A DNA stretch of 45,368 nt from Gemelliphila palaticanis (GTDB lineage Bacteria > Bacillota > Bacilli > Staphylococcales > Gemellaceae). The DNA lies in assembly GCA_013415235.1 (NCBI GenBank), contig JACBYF010000011.1:1-45368 (forward strand), read 5' to 3'. A program made the position numbers and the translations under genes. A model generated the notes under the pieces. It did no database searches and was not told the origin of the DNA. It worked only from the letters and a program-made list of their open reading frames with translations. The number at the start of each line of letters is the position of its first letter. The first letter of the stretch is position 1. This document shows, in pieces, positions 25,924 to 35,038 of the stretch.

Positions 25924-25943
25924 TATTTATATTTACTAAACTT

Positions 25944-26888
25944 TTAGCTATTTTTTGTTCCTGCTAGCATTTCATTGATATAGCTTTTAACTTCACTAGT
26001 ATTTCCGTTAACCCCATACTCATCAAATATTTTTTGTAGTGCTTTACTTGAAATAGTAGGATCACTAGATATAGCTTTATTTGCTAACTCTTCAATAATA
26101 GAATATTTTAAATCTTCAAAAGATAGTTCTCTAGTGTCTAGTATTTTTATTATATGGTATCCGAAAGGAGTTTTAACAACATTTTCTGAAACTTGTCCTT
26201 TATCTAAAGAATAAGCAGCTTCTGCAAATTCTTTTACAAATGGAGAATTATCTTTAGATGACCAACCTAGTTCTCCTCCTTTAGAAGAATTAGCAGTATC
26301 TGTAGAATTTTCTTTAGCTAGTTCAGAGAAATCTCCTCCATCTTTAATTTTTGCTAAAACTTCTTCTGCTTTTTTCTTAGCATCTTCATCACTAAGTCCA
26401 TTAGGAGAAGTTTCACCTTTTACAGAAATTAATATATGAGCTATATTATACTGTTTTTTCTCTTTTTCGTAAGTTTCTTTTATTTTATCTTCTGTAACAT
26501 TATTGTAATCATTAATCATATAAGCTTGAGCTAGTCTTACTTTTAAACCTTCTTTATATTTGTCTGAAGAAAAACCTTCTTTTTTTAATAATTCTTCAAA
26601 TTGCTCTTTTCCACCGTACTGATTTTGAGCTTCTTCAAACTTTTTATTTATTAAATCATCACTTATTTTATCTTTATATTTGTCTAATAATACTTTTCTA
26701 ATTGCTACGTCAGTAGCAGCTTTAGATATATTTTGATTTCCTATATACTCTAGAACCTCAGATTGAGTTACATCTCCAGCTTTAGATGATATATATTTTT
26801 CTCCTGAATTAATACTAGAGCAACCAGCTAAAGTCAGAACAGAAGTACTAAGCAAAATTGGTAATGTTATTTTTTTAATTTTTTTCAT
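25944..26888 (-). CDS. prsA: PrsA, extracellular foldase lipoprotein
   Basis: 314 residues. Lipoprotein signal with lipobox LAGC, anchoring at Cys23. The N-terminal chaperone part contains EQFEELLKKEGFSSDKYKEGL. The parvulin peptidyl-prolyl isomerase domain covers about 145-250: YNIAHILISVK, GGDFSELAKENSTD, GGELGWSS, VVKTPFGYHIIKI. PrsA folds exported proteins at the membrane-wall interface. AGGAGG lies upstream of the ATG. cls is 73 bases upstream in the same direction, possibly cotranscribed. Confidence 0.95.
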   Translation of the reverse strand: MKKIKKITLPILLSTSVLTLAGCSSINSGEKYISSKAGDVTQSEVLEYIGNQNISKAATDVAIRKVLLDKYKDKISDDLINKKFEEAQNQYGGKEQFEELLKKEGFSSDKYKEGLKVRLAQAYMINDYNNVTEDKIKETYEKEKKQYNIAHILISVKGETSPNGLSDEDAKKKAEEVLAKIKDGGDFSELAKENSTDTANSSKGGELGWSSKDNSPFVKEFAEAAYSLDKGQVSENVVKTPFGYHIIKILDTRELSFEDLKYSIIEELANKAISSDPTISSKALQKIFDEYGVNGNTSEVKSYINEMLAGTKNS

Positions 26889-26961
26889 TAATTTTAATTC
26901 CTCCTAAGTTGTGAATATTTTTTAATATATCATAATTTCATTATAAACTCAATAAGATAAA

Positions 26962-28485
26962 TTACAAAATAGGTGAAGTTAACCTAGAAATAGCTTCTTT
27001 CATTTTTATTATGAAACCTCTATTTGAATATATTTCTGATGTTAACTCAAGCGAATTTTTAATATCTTTTTCAAATATATCTTTAAACTTTTTGGTTGTT
27101 TCTTTATCATATATAAATGCATTAACTTCAAAATTTAATTTGAAGCTTCTATTGTCAAAATTGGCACTTCCTACACTAGTCACTTCATCATCAGCAATAA
27201 TAGTTTTTGCATGCAAGAAACCATCAGTATATTCATATATTTTAGCTCCCATTCTAGCTAATTCTCCGACATAAGAATAATTTGCCCAATGAACCAACAT
27301 GTGATCGGGTTTAGCAGGAATCATTATTCTTACATCAACTCCGGATAGTATAGATATTTTTAGTGCATCCATAGTACTTTCATCTGGAACAAAGTAAGGG
27401 GATTGAATATATAAATATTTCTTGGCTCTATTTATAATATGTAGATATCCATATTTTATTTGTTCTAATCTATTATCAGGTCCACTAGTAACTATTTGTA
27501 TAGGGTTTTTATTATTTAAAATAGGATATTTATTAATGTGATATTTTGAAAATTTAATAAGTTCACTTTTATTATTCTTTAATACTTGAGAATTCCAGTC
27601 ATTGATAAATCTTAATGTGAGTAATGAAACAGCCTCTCCTTTTATTCTAAGATGAGTATCCCTCCAATTACCTACCTTATTATCGTTTCCTAAGTATTCA
27701 TCTCCTACATTGAATCCACCAGTGTATCCTATTTGACCATCTATAACTACTAATTTTCTGTGATTTCTATAGTTCATACGCATATTTATTAAAGCGAATC
27801 TAGCTTTGAAAAAACTTTTAGTTTTTATGCCAGCTGATTTAATATCTTTTAAGGTGTACCAGTTTAATGTTCTAGAACCTATATCATCATAAAGAACATA
27901 AACTTCAACTCCTTCTTTTACTTTTTTTTCTAGTAATTTAAACAACTTTTTTCCAATATTATCTTTTTTTAAAATATAATATTGAATATATACATATTTT
28001 TTAGCATTTTTTATATCTTCAAAAAGAAGTTGGAATTTTTCCTCACCATTTATAATTATATCTATATCATTATTATCTGATAGGAATGACTGATCTGCTT
28101 GAAAATTTAATTTAATTAAATTTATGTGATTATTTGCAGCTAGTTCTTCACTATTGATTATGTAAGGAGCTTTCCTACCTAATAGTTTTTGTTGAAACTT
28201 TATTTTATCATCTTTAGACAAAGGAAATATTTTTTCTCTATATATAGGTCTTCCCAGTAGTAAGTAAAGTACTAAACCCATGTAAGGCAGTAATAGAAGT
28301 ACAAGAATCCAAGCCCAAGAAGATGAAGCTTTTTGAAACTCTAAAAATACTATTGTAAAAACTATAATTGTATTTATAACATAAAATATAGTTAGAGTAT
28401 CAAAATGTCCCAAAAAATTAGGTATAGAGTTTGTAATGTTATCAATTTTATCATATAAATTAAAATTAATATAATTTATATTCAT
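26962..28485 (-). CDS. cls: Cardiolipin synthase (phospholipase D type)
   Basis: 507 residues from ATG at 28485. An upstream in-frame GTG at 28497 overlaps the ribosome site GAGGT, so I prefer the ATG. Two N-terminal membrane spans are followed by two HKD motifs: HRKLVVIDGQIGYTGGFN and HAKTIIADDEVTSVGSANFD. It joins two phosphatidylglycerol molecules to cardiolipin. Full length for Cls of Bacilli. Confidence 0.95.
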   Translation of the reverse strand: MNINYINFNLYDKIDNITNSIPNFLGHFDTLTIFYVINTIIVFTIVFLEFQKASSSWAWILVLLLLPYMGLVLYLLLGRPIYREKIFPLSKDDKIKFQQKLLGRKAPYIINSEELAANNHINLIKLNFQADQSFLSDNNDIDIIINGEEKFQLLFEDIKNAKKYVYIQYYILKKDNIGKKLFKLLEKKVKEGVEVYVLYDDIGSRTLNWYTLKDIKSAGIKTKSFFKARFALINMRMNYRNHRKLVVIDGQIGYTGGFNVGDEYLGNDNKVGNWRDTHLRIKGEAVSLLTLRFINDWNSQVLKNNKSELIKFSKYHINKYPILNNKNPIQIVTSGPDNRLEQIKYGYLHIINRAKKYLYIQSPYFVPDESTMDALKISILSGVDVRIMIPAKPDHMLVHWANYSYVGELARMGAKIYEYTDGFLHAKTIIADDEVTSVGSANFDNRSFKLNFEVNAFIYDKETTKKFKDIFEKDIKNSLELTSEIYSNRGFIIKMKEAISRLTSPIL

Positions 28486-28597
28486 TAAATAATACACCTC
28501 ATTTCTTAATTTTACTATAAATTTACATAATGTACTTTAAGTTTACAAAAAATATCTGATTAAGGCAATAATATTGTATAAAATAAAATTTAAAATG

Positions 28598-28626
28598 TTT
28601 ACTTTAAATCTTTTTTATTATATAAT
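28598..28626 (+). promoter_or_regulatory. Promoter of the 51-residue ORF and rlmCD
   Basis: TTTACT (28598-28603), 17-base spacer, TATAAT (28621-28626), about 30 bases before the ATG at 28657. Confidence 0.65.
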
Positions 28627-28656
28627 TATATTTAATGAAAATAAAGGAGCAGGGGT

Positions 28657-28812
28657 ATGTCTGTTAATATCTTAGAACAATTAAAAAATAAATTTGAAAA
28701 TTTTGCTAGTGAGCTTGATAGTATAGAACCTGAAAGTCTTGATATTAATCAAATAGATAGACTTATTGAACTTGTAGAAGAATTAGATAATGAAATAAAA
28801 ACAATAAAGTAA
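28657..28812 (+). CDS. Small helical protein (51 residues), SE1561-like
   Basis: ATG at 28657 after AAAGGAG (28645-28651). Sequence features LEQLKNKFENFASELDSIEP followed by an acidic helix ending DNEIKTIK. From memory, staphylococci carry a similar small SE1561-family protein of this pattern; function unknown. It is separated from rlmCD by a hairpin with a T-run that may act as terminator or attenuator. Confidence 0.7.
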   Translation: MSVNILEQLKNKFENFASELDSIEPESLDINQIDRLIELVEELDNEIKTIK

Positions 28813-28842
28813 TGTTAAAGTATTAACTTTATAGATTATTAT

Positions 28843-28888
28843 GTGGGACAATGTAGAAAATTATTTTACCAGTGTCTCACTTTTTTTT
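28843..28888 (+). terminator. Terminator or attenuator before rlmCD
   Basis: GTGGGACA (28843-28850) pairs with TGTCTCAC (28873-28880), one G-U pair, followed by eight T. The rlmCD ribosome site follows immediately, so read-through or a hidden promoter is needed for rlmCD. Confidence 0.65.
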
Positions 28889-28904
28889 GAAAGGAAAATC
28901 AATA

Positions 28905-30521
28905 ATGAAAAAAAGATTTCTACTAACTATAAAAAAAATAGGAATAAACGGAGAAGGAATAGGTTATTATAAGAAAAAAATTACATTTGTAAAAGGGGCA
29001 TTACCTGATGAAGTAATAACTTGTGAAGTTGAAGAAGAAAATGAAAAATATATCAAAGCAAAGCTAATTAGTATTAAAGAAGAAAGTAAGTATAGAGTAA
29101 AAAATATAAGAAAAGAATTTATGGAAAGTGGAGGATATCCACTTGCTCATGTAACTTATGGTAAACAGTTGGAGTTTAAGCAAAATATAGTTTTTGATGC
29201 ACTTAACAAGTACTTAAATCAAAAAAATATAGAAAAAAAAGTTTTAAATATACTACCTAGTCCAAAAGAATACCATTATAGAAATAAAAATCAATTTCCA
29301 GTTGCTATAAAAAATGGTAAAGTTGTAGCTGGACTTTATAAAGAAGGTACAAATGATTTAGTAGATATAAAAGATTGTATAGCACTGCATGAACAAGGAA
29401 ATAAAGTCATAGAACTTTGTAAAAAATATATAGCTAAATGTAAAGTTCCAGTATCTATTTCTAAAAAATATAAAGGTGTTAAGTATATTTCTACAAGAAC
29501 TTCATTTTATAATGGAGATATCCAAGTTGTTTTTGTAGCTAATACTAAAAATGTGGAAAATCTAAATAAAGTAGTTGATTTACTAAAAAAAGAAAAAAGT
29601 ATAAAGAGTATTGTTTTAAATTTAACTAATGAAAAAGATCATCTTGTTATGGGGAATGAAAATATAACGCTGTATGGTAAAGATTATATTATTGAAAAAA
29701 TTGGAGATATTACATACAAATTGTCAGCTAATTCATTTTTCCAACTAAATCCTCTTCAAACAAAAAATCTTTATGATAAAGTAGTAGAATATGCTAATTT
29801 AAGTAAAGATGACATAGTACTCGATGCTTTTTGTGGTGTAGGTAGCATTGGACAATATATGAGTAAATTCTGTAAAGCAGTTTATGGAATGGATATTGTA
29901 GAAGAATCAATAAAAAATGCTAATGAAAACATTGCACTTAACAATATAAAAAATTGCCACTATGAAGTAGGCGATGCTTTAAAAATTTTACCAAGATATA
30001 AAAAAGAAGGCATAAAATTTGATGTAGTAGTAGTAGATCCACCTAGAGCAGGTTTAGGACATTTAACTAAACAGTTGCTAACAATAAATGCTAAAAGAAT
30101 AGTTTATGTTAGTTGTAATCCATCTACATTAGCAAAAGATATAAAAATACTATCTAAAAAATATAAAATATGTCAAATTCAACCAGTAGATATGTTTCCT
30201 CAGACTTCACAAGTTGAGATGGTATGTTTATTGTCCAAACTTAATACACAAAAACATATCGACCTAGAATTAACGATGGATGAACTTGATTTAACATCTT
30301 CAGAAAAGAAAGCTACCTATCAACAAATTAAAGATTATATATTAGATAAATATGGATTCAAAGTGTCTACACTCTATATTTCACAGATTAAAAGAAAATG
30401 TGGGTTAGAAGTAGGAGAAAACTATAACGTATCTAAAAAAGAAAATCAAAAAATACCAAAGTGTCCTAAAGAAAAAGAAGGTGCTATTATGGACGCACTA
30501 AAACATTTTAAAATGATATAA
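28905..30521 (+). CDS. rlmCD: RlmCD-type 23S rRNA uracil-C5-methyltransferase with element-derived C-terminal tail
   Basis: 538 residues from ATG at 28905 (AAAGGA upstream); an in-frame GTG at 28872 lies inside the terminator stem and is unlikely. TRAM-like N-terminus, then the methyltransferase with LDAFCGVGSIGQY, VVVDPPRAGL and catalytic Cys in VYVSCNPSTLAKD. It makes m5U in 23S rRNA. The native family ends soon after the DMFPQTSQVEMV segment (about residue 440). Here about 80 residues follow, beginning SKLNTQKHIDLELTMDELDL and ending HFKMI. This tail is of the type found at the C-terminus of large serine integrases, marking element insertion at about 30213-30239. Confidence 0.92.
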   Translation: MKKRFLLTIKKIGINGEGIGYYKKKITFVKGALPDEVITCEVEEENEKYIKAKLISIKEESKYRVKNIRKEFMESGGYPLAHVTYGKQLEFKQNIVFDALNKYLNQKNIEKKVLNILPSPKEYHYRNKNQFPVAIKNGKVVAGLYKEGTNDLVDIKDCIALHEQGNKVIELCKKYIAKCKVPVSISKKYKGVKYISTRTSFYNGDIQVVFVANTKNVENLNKVVDLLKKEKSIKSIVLNLTNEKDHLVMGNENITLYGKDYIIEKIGDITYKLSANSFFQLNPLQTKNLYDKVVEYANLSKDDIVLDAFCGVGSIGQYMSKFCKAVYGMDIVEESIKNANENIALNNIKNCHYEVGDALKILPRYKKEGIKFDVVVVDPPRAGLGHLTKQLLTINAKRIVYVSCNPSTLAKDIKILSKKYKICQIQPVDMFPQTSQVEMVCLLSKLNTQKHIDLELTMDELDLTSSEKKATYQQIKDYILDKYGFKVSTLYISQIKRKCGLEVGENYNVSKKENQKIPKCPKEKEGAIMDALKHFKMI

Positions 30522-30531
30522 GAAGTATTTT

Positions 30532-30563
30532 AAGACAAGTAGAAAGAACTGCTTGTCTTTTTT
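30532..30563 (+). terminator. Terminator after rlmCD
   Basis: AAGACAAG (30532-30539) pairs with CTTGTCTT (30552-30559), followed by more T. Confidence 0.75.
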
Positions 30564-30587
30564 GTTTGAAAGGAAAGGAGAAATAAA

Positions 30588-30950
30588 ATGAGTAAATTAT
30601 TATTTGATGAATACCCCATACTAGCTAATAAAACATTAGCAAAAGAAATTGGACTAAATGAATCCATCGTATTGCAACAAATTCACTATTGGTTAGAACT
30701 GAATAAACAAACAAGAAAAAATTATCGAGATGGAAGATATTGGACATATAACTCAATTAGAAACTGGCAAGAAAAAGACTTTGATTATCTTAGTATTGAT
30801 ACAGTTAGAAGAGCCTTTATTAAATTAGAAAAAGAAGGATTTTTAATAACAGGCAACTATAACAAAGATCTAAGAGATAAAACAAAGTGGTACTCACTAA
30901 ACGAGGAAAAACTAGAAGAATTGTATAAAAAATTGAAATTAGAAAGCTAA
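30588..30950 (+). CDS. Winged-helix replication-initiator-like protein, truncated
   Basis: 120 residues. LLFDEYPILANKTLAKEIGL, then SIVLQQIHYWLELNK and RAFIKLEKEGFLITGNYNK, is the N-terminal winged-helix domain shared by phage and integrative-element replisome organisers. Full-length relatives continue with a hinge and a DnaD or DUF6017-type domain; here a stop follows at 30948-30950. Decayed coding remnants follow (30951-31185). Ribosome site AAAGGAG precedes the ATG. Probably no longer a working initiator. Confidence 0.75.
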   Translation: MSKLLFDEYPILANKTLAKEIGLNESIVLQQIHYWLELNKQTRKNYRDGRYWTYNSIRNWQEKDFDYLSIDTVRRAFIKLEKEGFLITGNYNKDLRDKTKWYSLNEEKLEELYKKLKLES

Positions 30951-31392
30951 GAAATCAAAATAGCTATCAAGATAGTAATGTGGATAACTTATTTTAATTA
31001 AAAGTTACAACCAATGCATTGGGTCAAAATGACCTAATGGAAAGGTGCAAATTGAACTAATGCATTTATGCAAAATGCCTCAATGCATTTATGCAAATTG
31101 CATAAACCATTACCAAAGATTAACTACAAAGAATAACAACAGGAGATTTCTACATATCCTTCCATCCATCCATCCCTCTGTAGTAAAATAAAGAATAAAG
31201 AATTTTGTGGTATATGGAAGAAGATAATCTTCTGTAATCTATTCTTTATTTGTGAATTATCTCACTTTATCCAGTTATATCAAAATGGTATAATTAATAT
31301 AGAACAATAAGCATAAGTTAATACATGTAAAACTAACTAAAAGCAAGATAAAAATTTATAAGAAAAAATTTAATGATAAGGGATAATATAGT
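30951..31392 (+). other. Gene-free stretch: decayed remainder of the replication gene, hairpin, promoter
   Basis: From 31013 another frame reads NALGQNDLMERCKLN, stop, CIYAKCLNAFMQIA, stop, TITKD, stop, then GDFYISFHPSIPL. This resembles the Asn/Ala/Cys-rich hinge of replisome organisers, broken by several stops and a frameshift. It contains two direct repeats of AATGCATTTATGCAAA. At 31186-31251 arms AAATAAAGAATA and TATTCTTTATT plus an inner hairpin GAAGA-TAA-TCTTC could form a terminator. An extended -10, TGGTATAAT, lies at 31286-31294. Confidence 0.6.
31286..31294 (+). promoter_or_regulatory. Extended -10 promoter of the immunity array
   Basis: TGGTATAAT, about 98 bases before the first array gene. 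The -35 position is weak (TTTATC). Confidence 0.45.
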
Positions 31393-32505
31393 ATGAATAC
31401 TACCATTAAAAACTATTGGTACACATTAAAAAAAGAATATGAAGAAAAACACAAAGAAAAAATTTTTACTCATTATGAAAACTCAAAATCCTTTGTAGAA
31501 AAATTTAAAATGTATGTAGAAGATAGACATAAAGAAATTTCTACAAGTGTTGATCTGGTATGTGCATTAGCAACAATCTATCAAGAGTTAAGAAATGAGA
31601 AAAAAGGAATAAAATTATTAGAAGATTTTATTAAAACTTATAAAGATGAACTATCTAATAAAGACCAAGCAAGAATCTACACAAATCTAGCTTTTTATCA
31701 TTCAGGTTGTAAAGAAGAAATAAAATATCTGTTGGAAGCAGAAAAACTAGAATCCCCTTTTTTTGAAACATATAAAGGTCTTGGTTTGTATCACTTTTCT
31801 AAATATCAATTTGAAGAGGATGTGGAAAGTTTAGAAAAAAGTTTAATCGCTTTTGAAAAATCCTTAAAATCACGAAATAGCTATAGTATGAGGTTTAATT
31901 ATGGAGCATGCTTATTTGAATTAAAACAGTATACAGAAGCAAAAGAAATATTTGAATCCTTATTAATAGAATATCCAAATAGAATGAGGTTATTACTAAG
32001 TATCTCATACTGTGAAATTTATTTAGGAAATAAAGAAAAAGCACTTGAATATTTAAGGCAAGTAAAAGAAGGACAAGATGAAAATTACCATTTAAGTACA
32101 GATGATATTAGTGATTATCAAATCTACGATGCATATTATGTTTTAGAAGAGTATGAATTATTTTTAAAAGAATATGAAAATGTTGTATATACTCAATTTT
32201 TTAATGAAATTTCTTATTATTACTACGCTCTTTTTATTACAAAGAGATATCAAAAATTTGATGAAGTATTAGAAAAAGATAAGAAGAAAATTATTTCTAA
32301 TATAGAAGAAACAAAAATAGATGAAGATTTTGAAGATGAAGAAGAAGAACGAATGTTATATATCAAAAGTTATCAAGAAGATCTAGATAAGCTTATTGAA
32401 ATAGAACATAAAATTAAAAATGAAAAGTATAAGCCTATGGGGAAATTAGAGCTTTATCCTGAATTTGGATGTTATTTAGTTGATTGTATAAGGCATAGTT
32501 TTTAA
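31393..32505 (+). CDS. TPR-repeat protein, first gene of the immunity array
   Basis: 370 residues, cytoplasmic. Tetratricopeptide-type repeats from about 50 to 230 (for instance ARIYTNLAFYHSG, MRFNYGACLFELKQYTEAKEIFESLL, RLLLSISYCEIYLGNKEKALEYLR). The C-terminus is acidic (DEDFEDEEEERM) and ends ELYPEFGCYLVDCIRHSF. A stub at 41515-41604 ends in the related YLVDCIRDRSSI, so this family had a second copy in the array. TPR proteins of this kind often occur in polymorphic-toxin immunity loci; the partner is unknown. Confidence 0.75.
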   Translation: MNTTIKNYWYTLKKEYEEKHKEKIFTHYENSKSFVEKFKMYVEDRHKEISTSVDLVCALATIYQELRNEKKGIKLLEDFIKTYKDELSNKDQARIYTNLAFYHSGCKEEIKYLLEAEKLESPFFETYKGLGLYHFSKYQFEEDVESLEKSLIAFEKSLKSRNSYSMRFNYGACLFELKQYTEAKEIFESLLIEYPNRMRLLLSISYCEIYLGNKEKALEYLRQVKEGQDENYHLSTDDISDYQIYDAYYVLEEYELFLKEYENVVYTQFFNEISYYYYALFITKRYQKFDEVLEKDKKKIISNIEETKIDEDFEDEEEERMLYIKSYQEDLDKLIEIEHKIKNEKYKPMGKLELYPEFGCYLVDCIRHSF

Positions 32506-32516
32506 ATGTAGAAAAT

Positions 32517-32768
32517 ATGGAAGAGCTAAAATATTATTTAAAATCAAGAATAGAAAATATTGAAAAAGAGATAAAAACAGGAAAAGATAAATTTAAAAAT
32601 ATTAAGAAAAAAGAGGAACTCTTGAATGTTATTTTTCTTATAGATTTGATGGATAAACATAATATCAATTCAAAAAATATACTAGAAGTTATCCAAGTAG
32701 AAACAGTAACAGATAGTTCACAGATACGATTATTTGATGATTGTGATACAGAAAATCAGGACTATTGA
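32517..32768 (+). CDS. Hypothetical small helical protein, C-terminus possibly frameshifted
   Basis: 83 residues. Lys/Glu-rich helices (MEELKYYLKSRIENIEKEIK) and an acidic end (LFDDCDTENQDY). Not recognised. Just after the stop, another frame reads on as EKQLIILDFLEEISS to a stop at about 32813, as if a single base were gained near 32765. The intact protein would then be about 97 residues. It lies 11 bases after the TPR gene without a clear ribosome site. Confidence 0.55.
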   Translation: MEELKYYLKSRIENIEKEIKTGKDKFKNIKKKEELLNVIFLIDLMDKHNINSKNILEVIQVETVTDSSQIRLFDDCDTENQDY

Positions 32769-32843
32769 AAAGCAATTGATAATCTTAGACTTTCTAGAGG
32801 AGATATCATCATAAAGCGTAAAGTTTAATATTAGGAGGCTAAA

Positions 32844-33683
32844 ATGTTTGATGATTTTGCAAGCTTGTACTTTCATAGAATAAAAGATGATTCATATATT
32901 AAATGTTTTGAAAATAATGAAGCTAATCCGAATACCAAAAAAGCTGAAATAACAGCTAACACACCAAATTGGCAAATTATTTTGAAATTTCCTAATTTAG
33001 AAGAGCTGATATTAGATCATCCAACAAGAGAACAGGTTGAGGCTGTGATACATCTTCCTAAGCTAAAAAGATTACATATCATCAAGGTACAACTTAAGAA
33101 TATTGAATTTTTGAAGGAACTAAGAGAATTAGAAGAATTAAAAATGGTCTATATATCAGGATTCTCTGATTTATCACCAATAGAAAATTTAAGTAAACTA
33201 AAGTCTCTTTATATACAAAATTTTCGTAGAATAAGTGATTTCAGTAGCATTTCATCTTTAAAAAGTTTAAAGTACTTATCAATCAACGGAACATTTGATT
33301 GGAAGCAAGCTATTAAAAACTTTGATTTCTTAGGCTCACTAGAAAATCTTGAATATTTTTCTGTTTGGCTTATTAATTGTAAAGACAAGTTTCCATTATT
33401 TCGGTCTGATTTAAAACTTAAAAAGTTAAAAAATGTAATGTTAAGTAGAAATGAATTTTCCCTTGAGGATTATGTATTTTGGGAAACATATTTTCCAAAT
33501 GTAAAAGGCACGAAAGTGGAATTAGCAAAAAAATTGGATAGTTCAGATAATTTGTATTTTTTAGGAAAAGGCGATGGTTATGTAAATGCAAACAATAAAA
33601 ATTCTGAGGAGAAAATTAATGCTTATAAAAAAAGATATGAAAAAATAAAATCAGAATTAAATCAAAAAATTAGTGATGTATGA
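32844..33683 (+). CDS. Leucine-rich repeat protein
   Basis: 279 residues, AGGAGG 5 bases upstream of ATG. At least five LRR-like units of about 22-24 residues between 50 and 200 (FPNLEELIL, LPKLKRLHI, LRELEELKM, LSKLKSLYI, LKSLKYLSI, LENLEYFSV). No signal peptide, so it acts in the cytoplasm. The C-terminal 50 residues are charged. LRR proteins of this size are common in immunity arrays, where they bind a toxin directly; partner unknown. TGA overlaps the ATGA at which another start could occur. Confidence 0.75.
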   Translation: MFDDFASLYFHRIKDDSYIKCFENNEANPNTKKAEITANTPNWQIILKFPNLEELILDHPTREQVEAVIHLPKLKRLHIIKVQLKNIEFLKELRELEELKMVYISGFSDLSPIENLSKLKSLYIQNFRRISDFSSISSLKSLKYLSINGTFDWKQAIKNFDFLGSLENLEYFSVWLINCKDKFPLFRSDLKLKKLKNVMLSRNEFSLEDYVFWETYFPNVKGTKVELAKKLDSSDNLYFLGKGDGYVNANNKNSEEKINAYKKRYEKIKSELNQKISDV

Positions 33684-33694
33684 AGGAGAAGGGA

Positions 33695-34345
33695 ATGAAA
33701 CCTAAAGAAGTATGCGAACAGGCTTGGAGTAGGATAGCCAGCCATTTTTCTGAATTTAAAATGCTAAAAAACGCGAAAATTTTAAAAAGAATTTCTTCAA
33801 ACAAAGATTTGAATTTTTTTATTTCTTTTCAAGCAAGTAGGAGAAACTATGCATATAGTATACAGTTTAGTGTTCACTTTTTTATTGAATCGAAAAGAAT
33901 GAAAAAAGAGGGAATAAATAATGGTGTTGTTTATGGTGGAGAGCTGGAGACAATTATCAATCGTGGAAGAAGTTTTCGTTGGTTTGAGCTTTCAGGTGCG
34001 AGCTATCAACATTCAGTAGAAGAAGTAACTCAATTATTAAAACATTATATTTTGCCTATCTGTAATGATTTTGAAGATATAGAATCGAGCATTGATACAG
34101 TACTTGAAAAAAATAATACAAGTATTGATTTATTCTATTATGTATATTGTTTTGGTGGAAGAAAGAAAGCAGAAAGATACTTGCAAGATTTTATTAATCA
34201 TAGCAGTTTAAAAAACAAATATATATCTTTTTATAAATCATTAGATAATGTTGCAAAAGATCAGATCGATATTTATCACAGTGAATTTTTAGGGGCAAAT
34301 ATGATTAAATTTGCATATTTAAATGGAATAAAAATATTAGGGTAA
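33695..34345 (+). CDS. Hypothetical protein, DUF4304-like pattern
   Basis: 216 residues from ATG 33695, which has AAGGAG 6 bases upstream. An ATG at 33680 overlapping the previous stop adds five residues but lacks a ribosome site. The stretch FFISFQASRRNYAYSIQFSV and HFFIESKRMKKEG resembles the DUF4304 class of putative immunity proteins. I am not certain of that assignment. No membrane span. Position within the array supports an immunity role. Confidence 0.6.
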   Translation: MKPKEVCEQAWSRIASHFSEFKMLKNAKILKRISSNKDLNFFISFQASRRNYAYSIQFSVHFFIESKRMKKEGINNGVVYGGELETIINRGRSFRWFELSGASYQHSVEEVTQLLKHYILPICNDFEDIESSIDTVLEKNNTSIDLFYYVYCFGGRKKAERYLQDFINHSSLKNKYISFYKSLDNVAKDQIDIYHSEFLGANMIKFAYLNGIKILG

Positions 34346-34354
34346 GAGGTTAGT

Positions 34355-34678
34355 ATGTATAGTTTCAGTTTAGAAAATAAATATAATAAAGTAATTACAG
34401 TGATTGAATATGAAGAAGAATATGTTTTAAATAACTTATATGAAAAAGATATTCCTTTTATTAAAACAATATGGGAAAGATATTATGATGATTATACTTT
34501 TTCAATAGAAGAATTAAAGAATGCAAAGCATGATTTAATGAAATATATGGAATTAGATAGCTGGCAAAATTTATCTGATGAAGTTACAAAAAATCAGTTA
34601 AAATTTATTTATAAGTTAATTGCAATTGTATTTTATGCCTTAGAAAACAATTGTTCTTTATATGGTAGTGGGGATTAG
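34355..34678 (+). CDS. Hypothetical protein of the immunity array
   Basis: 107 residues, acidic and aromatic-rich (ENKYNKVITVIEYEEEYVLN; IWERYYDDYTFSIEEL). One moderately hydrophobic helix near the end (FIYKLIAIVFYALENN). AAGAGGT upstream of the ATG. Not recognised. Runs with its neighbours at short spacing. Confidence 0.6.
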   Translation: MYSFSLENKYNKVITVIEYEEEYVLNNLYEKDIPFIKTIWERYYDDYTFSIEELKNAKHDLMKYMELDSWQNLSDEVTKNQLKFIYKLIAIVFYALENNCSLYGSGD

Positions 34679-34682
34679 TGTG

Positions 34683-35027
34683 GTGAATAAATTATGTATG
34701 TCAATGATTTTTCAGATAGAAGCAAAATCAGAAAAAGCAAAGTCAACTATGAATAATAGAATAAAAAAAGAACTAGAAAATGTTTTGGGGACATTGAATC
34801 TAATTCTTGAATATGATAAACAAACAAATTCTTTTGTTTATTTGGAAGAAGATACTAAAGAAAGTTTTGATGAAAAAGCGATTTTCTTACTAAAAACATT
34901 ACAACATTTTGGTTATGCTTATGTCGTTACAGGAAATTTATCGGATAATCATTTTGATATCTGTACGTCTAAAACCAATATGAGTGGGATTTGTTTTATA
35001 CAGGGGCAATTATTTTATGAAAACTAG
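34683..35027 (+). CDS. Hypothetical protein of the immunity array
   Basis: 114 residues from GTG 34683, 9 bases after GGGG. The same frame is open to an ATG at 34662 inside the previous gene, and ATG 34698 is another option; the start is uncertain. Features: IEAKSEKAKSTMNNRIKKEL and FDEKAIFLLKTLQHFGYAYV. Compact alpha/beta protein without membrane span. Not recognised. Confidence 0.55.
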   Translation: MNKLCMSMIFQIEAKSEKAKSTMNNRIKKELENVLGTLNLILEYDKQTNSFVYLEEDTKESFDEKAIFLLKTLQHFGYAYVVTGNLSDNHFDICTSKTNMSGICFIQGQLFYEN

Positions 35028-35038
35028 GAGAAATATGT

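Noticed and set aside
28872..28904. GTG start for rlmCD at 28872
   Set aside because: It lies inside a terminator stem; ATG 28905 has the ribosome site and fits the family start.
31013..31110. Iterons or a plasmid-type replication origin
   Set aside because: The repeats lie in the expected place of the Asn/Ala/Cys hinge of a broken replication gene and read as coding remnants, though binding is not excluded.
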